A DNA stretch of 64,000 nucleotides. It comes from Pseudoscleropodium purum. Taxonomy: Eukaryota > Streptophyta > Bryopsida > Hypnales > Brachytheciaceae. Positions 25,240 to 37,200 of the stretch are shown one piece after another. The stretch is from NCBI GenBank assembly GCA_963969395.1, contig OZ017798.1, forward strand, positions 22,374,173 through 22,438,172. The letters are read 5' to 3'. Each line of letters starts with the position of its first letter. The first letter of the stretch is position 1. A program made the translations under genes and the position numbers. The notes under the pieces were generated by a model. That model saw nothing but the letters and a program-made list of their open reading frames with translations. It did not search any database and was not told the origin of the DNA.

Positions 25240-27730
25240 CAATAGATGAGGTCCTTTCTACAACCCTTGGCCTCCACCAACTTATTATAGTTGTAGTAAG
25301 ATTGGTCACTTTGCCTACAAATTTATCAACCGAGGTCTAGAAATTTTTAATACCATAGTCGTGGCCGTTTTTATGCCAACTCTATTTAATTTTTTACTCC
25401 TCATTTTTAAAATATTAGATTAAATATAGCCCGTGGTATGTAGCCCATGGTACTAGTGGTTCCATTGCATTCGATAATCAAAAGGTAGATTAGAATGCAA
25501 TAAGCTTGTCAAATGTGAGACTCCACAAAAAGAAAACTAGAGGAGAGCCCCATGCTTTGAAAAGATCAACCACTTTTATTGTAAAAAGAATTGCAAGAGA
25601 AATCAAATTGAAGAATGTTAAATGTGTGCCAAGTGTGAACAAAAAACTAATCTTAGTTGGTTTAGGCAATATTGATTTAGGCAATATTGTAATATAAATA
25701 AATAGGTATTATTAGATTTTAACAAAAACTACTACAAAGTCTTGGCAAGTGTCTTCGCTCTTGGTGAAAGAAATTAATCAAAGAATTTGTATGCCTCCAG
25801 AAATTCTTTCAAAATCAATTGAACAAAAGATCTTGCAAGCTTGTTTGATCTCTAGCACAATAAGTGTAGTCATCTGAGCTATCCATGGTTGAATTATCTT
25901 TTTGCTAAATAGTGGGTGCTTGGTCATTTACAATCAAACCACAATGAAAAGGATGTAAAAATTGTCATTCTAGCCAGCATCATTTAGAACACTTCCATTT
26001 GCATTGGTCAATAGAGCCTCAAAACTTAGAGAGAAATTTCACTTAGATTTTGTAGACTCACTACAAGTGTCAATTTTGGCCAACTCACTATACATTTTAA
26101 CATTTACTTATGATTATTCAAGAAAGCTAGACCTACTTTTTTGAAAGCAAAGACAAAACATTTGTACAATTCAAGGCCTTCAAAGCTCTTGTAGAATCCA
26201 AAATAGGTAATTGACTTATCACTCTACACATTGTTCAAAGAGGAGAACTTTAATCCATAGATTTTAAAGATCATTGTAGTAGTCATGGGGAACAAATGTA
26301 AATTATCACAAGCCCTTACACCTCAATAAAATGACGTAAGTGTTGGGTGGCATAATTGCACCAATATTGATCGAATTGAATACCTACTACATGAATTTCA
26401 ATTGCATATTTATCTTTGGAAAAAAGATGCCTCCAAATGTAATTATATTACAAACAACAACCTTGAGCAATCAAATGGAGGAATGATACTAGAACAAAAA
26501 AATAGTTTTGACTTAGAGCATAGTTTTCATCAAAAGTCGAATTAGCTTTTATCATCTTCATGAAGCTACTATCCACCCAATGACAATGAACCATGAGGAT
26601 CCTTTTTTGGTGAATAGCATCCAAAATCTTGAACTACAAACAAACTTTATAGAAAGTCCATTTGACAATCATGAGATTCTTTCCCAACTATATTTTTTTC
26701 ACTTATTTGAACACATTCCAAATTTAGTCATAGAATTAATGTCCACCAATGACAACAATAGTATCACCAATTAGCACAAAACATACAATCAACACTAATT
26801 TTACTAGTACCAAACAATATAATCATTTAAAGCTAGTTTCAATTGAATAAGACTTGGCCCTATTTGTTGAAGATATCCTACTAGACAACTCATACCTTCA
26901 ACATGTCTCCAAGAATTTTAGACTTTGATGAATGAGATACTAAAAGAGAAATTGTATTATAAAAAGCATTTATAGATAGCAATTGACAAGCCATTATGGA
27001 AAGAGAGATTAGTTCTATTCCCAAAAAAAGATGGTAGATAGGTGACAAAAAACTTATCACTAAGCCTATTACTACCAAGTAGATATACAAGACAAAATAA
27101 AGTTGATTGAAAGGAGCAACCAAATTGAAATCTTGAATTGTTACAAGGAAATTCCAACAAAAAGGTAAAATGAACTTATGTTGATGTTTTTACCCAAGTG
27201 GTTAGGTAGTCTACAATAAAAACAATTTGGGCTTTAATTGTTGAATATGGGTCAAAATACATCAAATGGATGTAATAATAGCTTTCCTAATGGATTTATA
27301 GAGAAAGAAGTTATCGTAAAGATTTCTAAAGATTTCCTAGGCTTAAAGTATGTATAGTGAATCTTGTTCTAGACAATAGCATATAGTAGTTACCTCAAGC
27401 TTAGTATTCTCTTATAAACAAATGGTTAAACTCATCACAATGATTAACTTATAGAAAAGCTAGCAATAATTATATTTCTCCATCAAATTTAGAAAAAAAA
27501 CAAAAAACACCATCATTCTTGTCTATATTGATGATATGTTGATACTAGGAACATCAATTGATTTAATTCCAAAATTATTTTGATCCAACAAGCTCTACAT
27601 GAAAAATTTGGAATAACAAATCTCAGCATTGCTAAGAATTATTTGGAAGCGGAATTTGAATATAATAATAGTCAAACCTTTATGCATCAAGTGCCCAAAT
27701 GTGCAACTCCAGTATCATGTGGCCTTGATT
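25240..27730 (+). pseudogene. Decayed copia gag-pol relic
   Basis: Fragments in copia order appear on the plus strand. A zinc-knuckle-like YYSCSKIGHFAYKF lies near 25280-25325. A protease-to-integrase linker-like piece lies at 25550-25690 (KNVKCVPSVNKKLILVGLG, compare VLYVP...NLISVGQ). Integrase-like remnants are seen near 26100-26500, and the reverse-transcriptase catalytic motif YIDDMLILG sits at 27524-27550, followed by a NYLEAEFEY block. Stops and frameshifts occur throughout. No LTRs were found next to it. It ends just before the CACTA element at 27833. Confidence 0.65.
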
Positions 27731-28883
27731 ATAATTACTTATAATGCACTTTAGTCTGATTTCAAGGGATGTAATTTGTTTTAATATAGAAAACTCTTAT
27801 AGCACTTTCAATAAGGAATTCAAAAATGTAGTCACTAGAAGAAAAACATGTCCAGCACAACCGACTACTATGCAACTAGTGTCCTATGCAACTATCATGC
27901 AACTAGTTTTCTCTCTATTAGCACCAAATCTAATGTAATTGTTTTATGTTGTTGTTTTACAACATTCATACATTGTTTAGTTGCAAAGTATTCATTCTAT
28001 AGTTGCAAAAAATGACTAGGAAACAACTGGTGTCCTATGCAACTATCATGCAACTATAAAGTGACTAGTTGTTTCTTAGTTGCACACTAATTGTTTCCTA
28101 GTTGCTTTCAAAGTTCATTCCCATTTGTCTTATATCAATTGTCCCATATCAATTGTAAAAAGTACCATTAAATTGAACATATAAGACTCATAAGTTGTAG
28201 TCTTACACAAAGAATTCTTTTGATAGAATTCTTTGAAATCTACAGTTTGTAAATATCTTGAATTTGTAGTTTTCTACAATATGGTAGAAATAAATAAAAA
28301 AAGTACACTACAAGAGATGGAGGTGTATTTAGCACATTTTTTAGTTAGTAAATGCATATTTAAAAGTCATGTACTGTACATAAAGTAAAAATCACTAAAT
28401 ATCTTGTGTCTAAGACTTGCATTATTATTTTTTGCTTAGTGGTTGTTGTGTGTCTTTTCAGGAGAATACTGCGGGACTTTCAGTATTGCTCAAAGGACAC
28501 CATGGGTTCTTATGAAAACTGCCTGGTGACTGTAGTTACCTACCTTCCCTCAACACATGTCTGATTATGAACCCATGGACCAATTTATCTCTGCCACCTT
28601 TTCTGTTTATAGAAGGAGGTCACGCCTGTGAAGTCACTCCTTCTGCACATGCCCTGTATGAATTGCAATATGTAGAACATGAAGCTCCCGAGATATGTCA
28701 ATATTGTTGTATTTTATTACAATAAAACACACTTATGGTACATGATGCATACATGATGCATAGAAACTGTGCTCATCACAAAGTGCACAGCTCTCGCACT
28801 TCTATAAAAAAAAAATAGTTGAGAAAAACAGTTTTAAGCATCAACAACTACTACTGCTACATTTTATCTTTGAAGAGTCCGTG

Positions 28884-29084
28884 CTATACTGTTGTTCTTG
28901 CTTTATTTCGTTCTCCATATCCTTGAAGCCTTGAAGTACCTGAACATTTAATTAATACCAGCGGTATTTCCCGTAAAACTGCCACATCCAGAAAAGGTTT
29001 GAAACCGGCTTCATAAAGGAAAAACTTCAAGTGGAATGGCACTTCGCATTTCCAATAGACATCATTCAACAAAATAGTTCTCAA
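28884..29084 (-). other. Coding-like exon inside the CACTA-like element
   Basis: An open frame of 66 codons (YWKCEVPFHLKFFLYEAGF, then FLDVAVLREIPLVL) with a protein-like composition, on the same strand as the exons at 30198-31480. It may be a downstream exon of that gene or a separate fragment. I recognise no family. Confidence 0.3.
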
Positions 29085-30197
29085 TACCTTTTACTAATCG
29101 TCCAATAAAAGTTCAAACATGAAGGGACATATCATGCACAAAGTATATTTTGAAAAACAATAATTTTTATAAAATAGTGAGTTTTACTCACCATTCCCTC
29201 AACAAACCCACTTTCTCTTGGCATCTTGAAGGTTGATAATCTTTCATTCCTTTAATTAATTAACTGGAATCAACTTTTTACATTAATCGACGTTCACTAA
29301 CATAGTAGGTTCATGACAAAATTTTGTTCTACAAGTTAATTGAATTATAAGTTGTCAACTGCATCTACCTGCCTAGTATCCATTTCAAATACTAATTCCT
29401 TGTACATTCAAATTGAATTCATCTTCATCGAACTATCGGCAATGCGAAATACAACATTATTCGAATAATTAGTCCACAATTCAGAATCAAATAACTATTG
29501 GGTGATCATGTTTTCTTCATTTTGTTACTTTCATGAACAAAAACAAAAGATGTTTCATGCATGTTTCGTCACTAAAATTAGTGCTAGCCCTTCTGCAACG
29601 ATCTACACTTCAAACAAACTTCGCCTACTTGAAGCGGAAAAAACCGACTTCATGGGAACACTCACAGATGTTCGTGCTCAAGTGCCTACAACTACGTCAA
29701 ATTCCAAAGTACTAAACATCTTCGCCACTACAACATGCTCCTTGTTAAATAACACAGATATTCAAATTGTGAGTTCACAAGATCATAAATAATGCACTCT
29801 CCACCCTTAAATAGCATTCACTTCATTATTGTCAGTGACATTTCATTTCAATTTCTTAGTCCACGGTTTGTTCTTTTTTTTCCAACTGATGAAGAAATGC
29901 ATGCATGAGATTTACAATTTACCTTTCACTACTAAATTTTATTTTTCAATATATTGCTTGCTACTTTACATAACAAAAATAAAAAGCAAAATTTCCTAAC
30001 TGAAAATACTTTGAATACAAAAACATGCATTATATCTCAGTAGGTCTTGACATTTGAAACTCTTTGTCACTGACCTTGTAAATCTGACTTGAAGATTGTT
30101 GCTTGATAACCGTCTTCAATGAGTCCTTCGAAAGTTTTTCTTCCTCGATTGTATTTCCAAAATCACCTGCAGTCCCACAGCATGAAGACTTCTCCTC

Positions 30198-31480
30198 TCA
30201 ATCTCTCAAAGCCGCTATTTGAGCGCTCCGGCGAGGGTCCTGCTCTTCCTTCCTTTGAGGTCTTCGACGTCTAGAAGTATGGAGTCCCTTCGATTTCTGA
30301 TCTTCTTCCTCCCTGTACATAAAAAGATTACAAGTTTCTTTTCTGCGATAATGAAAATACCATACCCATGACTTCCCCTATTGCAAACCTAAAAATGTAT
30401 TTTTAGAGGTCTCATACCATCCAAATAAAAATTGAACGTGAATTAGACACGTCCTAATCACTTTAGAACTTGTTGCCACTTAACATTGTCATAGACCTAT
30501 ACGTAGCAAATAAAGCAGAATCCAAAATTAGAAATATACATGGATGTCACTTACAAATTCTAATTCTGAATCAATGCATATAAAGCTCACATGGCTCTTT
30601 CATGACAATGTTATGCGGTTGCACCTACACCGCTTTCTGAAATAACATAATCCGGAAGCCTACATTCCATATAATCTGGTGTTCCTATTGTTGGGGCATC
30701 ACTTTGGCAGACAGAATTTGCACTTTTTACTATAAACGAACAACAGTCCGACTCTTGCAGCCATACCTATTAATTTCAAAAAACGAAATGCACCGCATTT
30801 TCCATCAGTACTAGACGTTCATTTCCACAGAACATATTACAACTACATAACTGTTTGCACAGTAGCTTCCGTCCTCTTACCATGGAAGGTTTCACAGAAG
30901 CAAACGCTCACTAAAAGACATGTCAAAACTTAAGAGACATGACAAAACTCAGTCTACCAGTACCATTCAATGTTTATTTCACAACCCCAAGAATCTGTCA
31001 ACTCCATGAAAATACTGAAATGAAGAGCGACACATTCACCTTTGTAGCAATCCAAGTTCATGAAGTACATTCTTGTTCCGCTCCACGTTCCTCTTCTTCA
31101 CGTCCTCCTTGTAATCGTTATGAAGGTCTTCGTTTTCCATTTCTCTGAACTTCGCTTTCTGTACAAAAAATGAATGAATTCCCTATGTCTGACTCATTCC
31201 AGCCACTGACCTCCCTGTGTTTGAACTTCCTATGCACTACTAACAACTTCTGCACTTCATCTTCATACAACCTCTACAAACCCTAATCCCACAGCTGAAT
31301 ACATATGTGTGAACGATGGAGCATTTCCTTATCTACTTCCCAAGAAGGGTTACAGTTCAACTCACTTTCATTGTGATGGTTACCCCGTCGAACTGCAGAA
31401 GCTGGATCCACAATGACGACGTGCTTGCTTGGCAGTAAAGTTGTGGACCCTGTTGTCTGTCTTCGAGCTCCCAGTCTTTT
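30198..31480 (-). CDS. Candidate spliced gene carried by the CACTA-like element, unidentified
   Basis: Three exons can be drawn with consensus splice sites and matching phases: 31480-31384 (acceptor TTTTTAG, donor GTAACC), 31158-31040 (acceptor TTTTTTGTACAG, donor GTGAAT) and 30312-30198 (acceptor GTACAG, ending at a TGA). The joined frame reads through FREMENEDLHNDYKEDVKKR, then RNKNVLHELGLLQR and a strongly charged C-terminus rich in K, R and E. The R...N..L.ELGL pattern recalls a motif common in plant transposon-associated proteins, but I cannot name the family. The 5' end is not resolved. The gene lies wholly inside the nested element, so it is either its own protein or captured host sequence. 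Confidence 0.35.
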
Positions 31481-32133
31481 CTAAAAATAAGCAAAAGAAG
31501 GCGAAGCTCTCACAAAGTCCTTGTGTTCACACTTAACATCTTTCACCGGAGTGACTGAATGGACAAACACAATCGACTTTGACTGAATATGCAAAGTTTT
31601 CTTGCAACTTCTTGACCGATCAGGAAAATGTTGCTTAAATGTACAAATTCTTACTATTCAGTACGACTTTTAAGGAGGAAATTCGAAATTTCAGTACTTG
31701 TATAATGAAAATCCATCTTAAAAATACCCCCATCTCTTGTAGACGTAATTAAAATTCAAGAAAATTTTAAATCTACGAAATCGAATTTTTGAAATCTAGG
31801 AAGAAGGGAGTTATGAAATTCTGAAATCTAGGAAGAAGGTAGATCTGAAATTCTAAAATCTAGAAAAAGGAAGTTCTGAAATTTTGAAATCTACAAATCA
31901 TTGAGATTAATATTTCAAAATCTATAAATCTATAAGTTGCAAACAAGTTGCACACAAGGATGAAGTTCTTTGCATGGTGTCAGATGACAAAAAAATTCTC
32001 AACTAGTTTGCAACTAATGCAACTTGTCCATTGCAACTATAGGCTCTATATTGTCACCTAGTTGCAAACGTCCTATACAACTTCAAAACAAGTTGCATAT
32101 TGTAGTTGCAAAACCCCTCATTTTCTTCTAGTG

Positions 32134-33668
32134 AATTATATACATCAAATGAATGTTTTTAGAATACAATAATAGCATTGAAAAACTAAATATATAAATT
32201 TTAAAAATATATTTAGTATAAGCCAAGCTACCTAATTTTGGGGATCTTCTTGATAAAAAAATATTTTTTTATTAAGAATAAAACATTGGGGAATGAGTTT
32301 TAACTTTAATTGGAGGAAACTTCTTGTATGATTTTTTTTAATTGTATGTAGGTATTTCAAGTCTTCATACATTGTGAAGATTTTTTATACTAATTATGTA
32401 ACCTAACATTTTTTTACATTTCATTTTATTTAATTTGGTCTTCACTCTACTTTCTGATTCTTTTAATTTGACATAACTTTTACAAAAGTCATCTTCTAAG
32501 CTGTTTTAATGTTGATGCCTATTGCATAAAATAGAAGAGGTACATATCTATGATCATATGATGTGCATTCAATAGCTTGTAGAAATTTTTGGCTTATAAT
32601 TTTGCAATCCTGCCTTTTTGCCTACAGACCAAGACTCTCAATTATGTAAACAAATAGGAACTCCATTAGTCAATCTCCAATTCTAATAATCCATTATTGT
32701 ATATAGGTATTTGGAATCTCCAAAAATTACACATTTAAGTTGTCAATAAATTCTTAAATATTTTTGTGGCACAAATTTTAAATATAAATTGCATTTCACA
32801 TAATTACACAATCTATAAATCCTATGCACTTTCACCTATACTAACTGGAATTTCAATTTATACACATTGTGCTTTACATACTTTTGCCATTGTCTACAAA
32901 GTAAGAAACTCAAGCATCTTCTAAGTTTACAAGTTGTAACCAACTATTTTCCTATCTACTACAAAGATTGAATATAGAGTATTATGGAATACAATTCAAA
33001 TATTGTATATCTCAAAGGACTTCTACAAGAACTCGGAAATCAAGCTACATTTTTGCAAAATAACAATCAATTTAATTTAAAACTAATAAACAAGCATAGG
33101 GGTGAATAAAATATATCAAAATACAATTTATAAGAAAGAAGGTCCAAAGTAACAAAATTCAAGTTCACCATATCTAGCTATACATCAAAAAACTGATTTT
33201 TCTCACAAAATTCTTAACCTATTCTAGTTTTAGTGTCCTCAAAAATAAGTAATAGAAATGAAACTACTAGGTAGCATTCTAGATTTTCACCAATATAAAT
33301 TTTTGAAATTCTAACTCTAAAGTTGATCTTCATCCAATCAAATATATACCATCCATCAATCCACAATGTTTTCTTTGAAATCCTATACTTAAGATGATCT
33401 AGAACTTAGGAATTTCTCTTATTTTGACAATTATTCCACTACAAGCTAGCAAACCATTCTTGTCAAGATTCCTCATCACTATCTTCCTCACCATTTTTCC
33501 TACTATTACTTTTTCCTAGCAAAACTCTTGCTAGAACTATTGGAATGACAAATTGTTGTTATAATACCATTTGCCTAAGAGAAAATGGTTGAGTTGTATC
33601 TTTCCTAAAGCAAAGACAATTACCAATAATATGAAAAATCAAAGATATCCCCAAAGTTTGGGTGTATC
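32134..33668. other. AT-rich intergenic DNA
   Basis: No open frame with a recognisable domain. Sequence between the CACTA element and the copia LTR; decayed repeats are likely. Confidence 0.45.
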
Positions 33669-33858
33669 TGTTGGAAAATGCTTGTGGTGATCTTACAACA
33701 GCATTAAGCAAGCTTAGTTTGCAAAAAATGTTAAGCATGCTGGTAAGCACAATTTAAGTACAGGAAGTTAAACCTAATCTAACGAATGAAATATATACTT
33801 AATTAGTCGGATGGGAATCATCTGATGCTAATGTAATTGTAACCCTAATGTACTAACA
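33669..33858 (-). repeat. 3' LTR of copia family 1
   Basis: 190 bp, plus-strand ends TGTTGGAAAA...TACTAACA. About 92% identical to 48892-49081 by direct comparison. The polypurine tract adjoins it on the right. Confidence 0.9.
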
Positions 33859-33868
33859 CCCCCCCTCA
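33859..33868 (-). promoter_or_regulatory. Polypurine tract of copia family 1
   Basis: Read on the minus strand, GAGGGGGGG sits immediately before the 3' LTR, the normal priming site for plus-strand DNA synthesis in LTR retrotransposons. Confidence 0.75.
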
Positions 33869-34299
33869 ATTGAGAGATTGGATTATTCTCAAATTTGTAC
33901 AAGTTGAGGTTGTGGCAATTTCAATAATTGGTGTGTTGCGGAAGCTTGTAATCTTCAGGTGGATGGCTTGCGTGGCACGTCACCAAATGTAGACACTACA
34001 AGAGTTCGTGAAAGACGTATTTGTCGCTTGTTTGGCCAGGCTTGCGATTTGGATGGTGTGTGTGTTACTTTCACGCATAGCTGCTTGGTGTTTTGATGTT
34101 GTGGATTCTGTCGTGGGAGGCCAAGATTGTGATGAAGATTGTTGCGGGGTGTGTTCGAGCAATAGAAAGATGACAGAAGTTGCATTGGTAGAGTCGTGGG
34201 AGTAGAAGCATCGACTCAAAGAGAAGTCTCCAAAACCTAGGTTTTATACCATGAGATGAGGTCGGACGCCAAGATTGTATTTCACCTAGCCAAACTACT

Positions 34300-37200
34300 C
34301 TAGAGAAGTTATAAGTTTTAGAAGTGCACAATACAAAAGCTTCGGGTCCTTGATAGAGGCCGAAGAATATTTGTTTGTAGGCACTAAGCAATAGGGTATA
34401 GAGTAAGCATCAGAGGAGACTTGACCATCTACTGGTAAGCTTTGTTTGTTGTATAGCCCAAGGGAAGTGCGGTGTTGTTGGAATTTTCCATGCCCCAAGG
34501 ATATTGTAAGGCAATTAGCTAGTTGGGAATCAGAATGAATATATTGCAATTTGATTTTCCCTACCATAATTCTTTCTCTAACAAAGTGATAATGAATCTC
34601 AATGTACTTTGAACGTGCATGAAAAATGGGATTCTGAGCTAGTTTTAATGCACCTTGGTTGTCGCAGTGAAGTTGTATATTGGAGTGTGATGGTGCAAGA
34701 CTGTTTGGAGACTGTGTAGTATTTGGAGTTGACAAGGAAGAGAATTGGAGTTCTTAAAAGAATCGATGGAGCCATACTACTTCTTAAGCGCCATTACTGA
34801 GGGCGCAATATTTAGACTCTTTGGAGGATCTAGAGACAATCAATTGGTGCTTACTTTGCCAAGTTATGGGACCACCAGCCAGGGTAAACACATACGCTCC
34901 CATTGAACACCTTCTTTTTGTGCAAGATCCCCAATCAGCATCTCTGAAGCTGGAGATGGTGATGGAAGCACTGGACTTGTAGAGAATGCCGAAGTCGAGG
35001 GTTCCTTTAAGGTATCGCAGCACATACTTTGCTGCTTCTAGGTGACCTTGTTGTGGATTGCCCATGTAGCTATTAAGTCTGTTAACTGCATAGGCTAGAT
35101 CAAGACGTGTTATAGTCAGAAATATGAGCTTACCTATGAGTCTGCAATAGTGAGTTGAGTCCACCGAATTTGACTTTATATCGCTCACTAAGACTTGACC
35201 TTTGGAAAGAGGTGTTGAGGCAATTTTACAATGTGCCATTCCAAACTCCTTGAGTATAGATTCGGAGTATTCCCTTTGGTGTAGAAAGATTCCTAGAATG
35301 ACTGTTTCAAACGAGATATCAAGGTAGCGTTGGATTGGGCCAAGATTAGTCATTTTGAATTCACTTTTGAGGATAGTTTTGATCCAAGAAATCAACTTGG
35401 TAGAGCTTCCTATGATGAACAAGTCATCAACATAGAGCATTAGAATTAGGGTCTCCCTATCTTGGTGTAGATAGTACATGTTCCCGTCAACTTCACTTTG
35501 TTGCATTCCAATTCATTGCAGAGAAGCATCGATTTTATCATACCAATTTCAAGGGCTTTGTTTTAATCCATAGAGGGATTTAAGAAGATGGTAGACCATT
35601 TGTTCCTTTCCTCTAACCCTAAAACCAAGAGGTTGACCCATATAGACGCGTTCTTTTAGAAGGCCATTTACAAACGCAATCCGAACATCCATATGGTGGA
35701 TATCCCATCATTTTGCAGCGGCTAGAGCAATTGTAGTTTGGAAGGTTGCCCACTTTATCACTGGGGCAAAAGTTTCTATAAAATCAATACCTTGCCTTTG
35801 TTCAAATCCTTGGGCTACAAAGTGAGCTTTCTTCACCAATGGCTGTCCATCAATTCTAGGTTTGAAGCGAAATACCCATTTGCATGTGATGGCCCGTTTT
35901 CCTATTGGTAGTGGCTCTAGTTCCCATGTTTGATTTTTCCATATTAAATCCATTTCCTCCTGCATTGCTTGCCGCCATCTAGGGTCATTTTTTTTCTTGG
36001 TTGAAGGTTATATTGTCATTGTCAACATTTGTAGATGTTTTCGGGGCCTTGGGGTTCTTTGTGATCATACAAATGTTGAAATCTGTGGTTGAAAGACATA
36101 ATTCATAGCCTTCTAATCTGATGTTTTGTCTTCTTGGTTGTTCAGATTGTCGGGGTGCAAGGATAGGGAGCGGGGAAATTAGTTGGGGAATGTGGGGAAG
36201 AGGGGAAGTTTTGGCAGAGTCTGGATAGGCAGGGATAGAAGGTGAGACTGAAGAAAGAGGCTGGGTTAAAGGAGTGATAGTTGGGAAGTGGGAGGAATCT
36301 TGCTAGAGAGAGATTGCTGGAGAGGTAGGAGAAGAATTTAGAAAGGTGGATGAGGGGTTAGGGGAGAGAAGCGTATCTAGGTAGGTTTGGTCAAGGAGGG
36401 GCTCTATGACTTCGTGAAATGGAATGCTAAAGTTGTGTTCATCGAAATGGACGTCTTTGCTAATGATGATTGTTTTTGTAGAAGGATGGTAACAACGATA
36501 AACTTTTGAGTTTTCATTGTATCCTAGGAGAAGGGTGGGTGTGGATTTGGCGTCTAGTTTTTGGTGCTTAGCATTAGGTATATGACAATATGCTGTGCAT
36601 CCAATAATTCTTAGGTGACTAAGGTTTGGTTCTGTCCTTGTATATGCTTCCTCTAGTGTTTGTAATTTTAGAGCTTTGGTGGGGCAACGGTTTTCAAGAT
36701 AATTAATTGTTGTAGCTACTTCTTCCTATAAGGCTTTTGGAAGTCTAGTACTAGTAACTACACTATGAATGACTTCTAATAAGGTGTGATTTTTTCTTTC
36801 AACTATCCCATTCTGATGCAAGGAATAGCCAGTAGTAAGTTGTCTATGAATGTCATGTTCTGTGCAGTAGGCTTGGAAATCTGCAAAAAGGTATTCCCCT
36901 CCCTTGTCACTTCGTAGTGTGTCGATTTTTTGGGTTGGTGTTTCTACTAGAGCACGAATTTTTTTGAAGTACGGTAGGGTTTGTGACTTACTAGATAGGA
37001 AATATATCCATGTTTTTCTAGAGAAGTCATCAATGAATGTGAAAATGTATCAGATTCCTTTGCTAGAAGACACTGGAAGTGGTCCATAGAGATCACTGTG
37101 AACGAGTTGAAGTTGTCGAGAGGTATATGTGGTTCTTTTCTTGGGTTTCCTATTACAAGGCAGTTTTCCGAGTTGGCATGAAGGACATATGTGTTTTATG

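Larger units (their letters stand above)
28306..31744. mobile_element. CACTA-like element (family B), 3.4 kb, nested
   Basis: The left end reads CACTACAAGAGATGGAGGT. The right end is the inverted copy of CTACAAGAGATGGGGGT, with its last two bases changed (TAGAC instead of TAGTG). A GTA triplet flanks both sides (28303-28305 and 31745-31747), a perfect 3 bp target duplication as expected for CACTA elements. The interior is less AT-rich than the host element and holds coding-like exons on the minus strand. Confidence 0.65.
27833..32133. mobile_element. Non-autonomous CACTA-like element, family A, interrupted by another CACTA-like element
   Basis: It starts CACTAGAAGAAAA and ends TTTTCTTCTAGTG, a perfect 13 bp terminal inverted repeat with CACTA ends. 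Subterminal TTGCAACT/AGTTGCAA motifs fill both ends. The flanking triplets are AGT and AAT, close to but not a perfect 3 bp target duplication. Removing the inner insertion (28306-31744 plus a GTA duplicate) leaves about 860 bases, the same size class as the related element at 1719. No transposase of its own is present. Confidence 0.7.

Noticed and set aside
28306..28330. A CRISPR-like or tandem array reading of repeated CACTACAAG words.
   Set aside because: They are transposon termini in a plant genome, not regularly spaced repeats.
29502..29792. 96-codon plus-strand frame inside the inner CACTA-like element.
   Set aside because: Serine/threonine-rich with no domain, on the opposite strand to the better supported exons, and without splice support.
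1719..32133. A single 30 kb CACTA element bounded by the inverted family A ends at 1719 and 32133, containing RPL38.
   Set aside because: A perfect partner for the 32133 end exists at 27833, and the 1719 element has a plausible own end near 2682. Two small inverted copies explain the data better.
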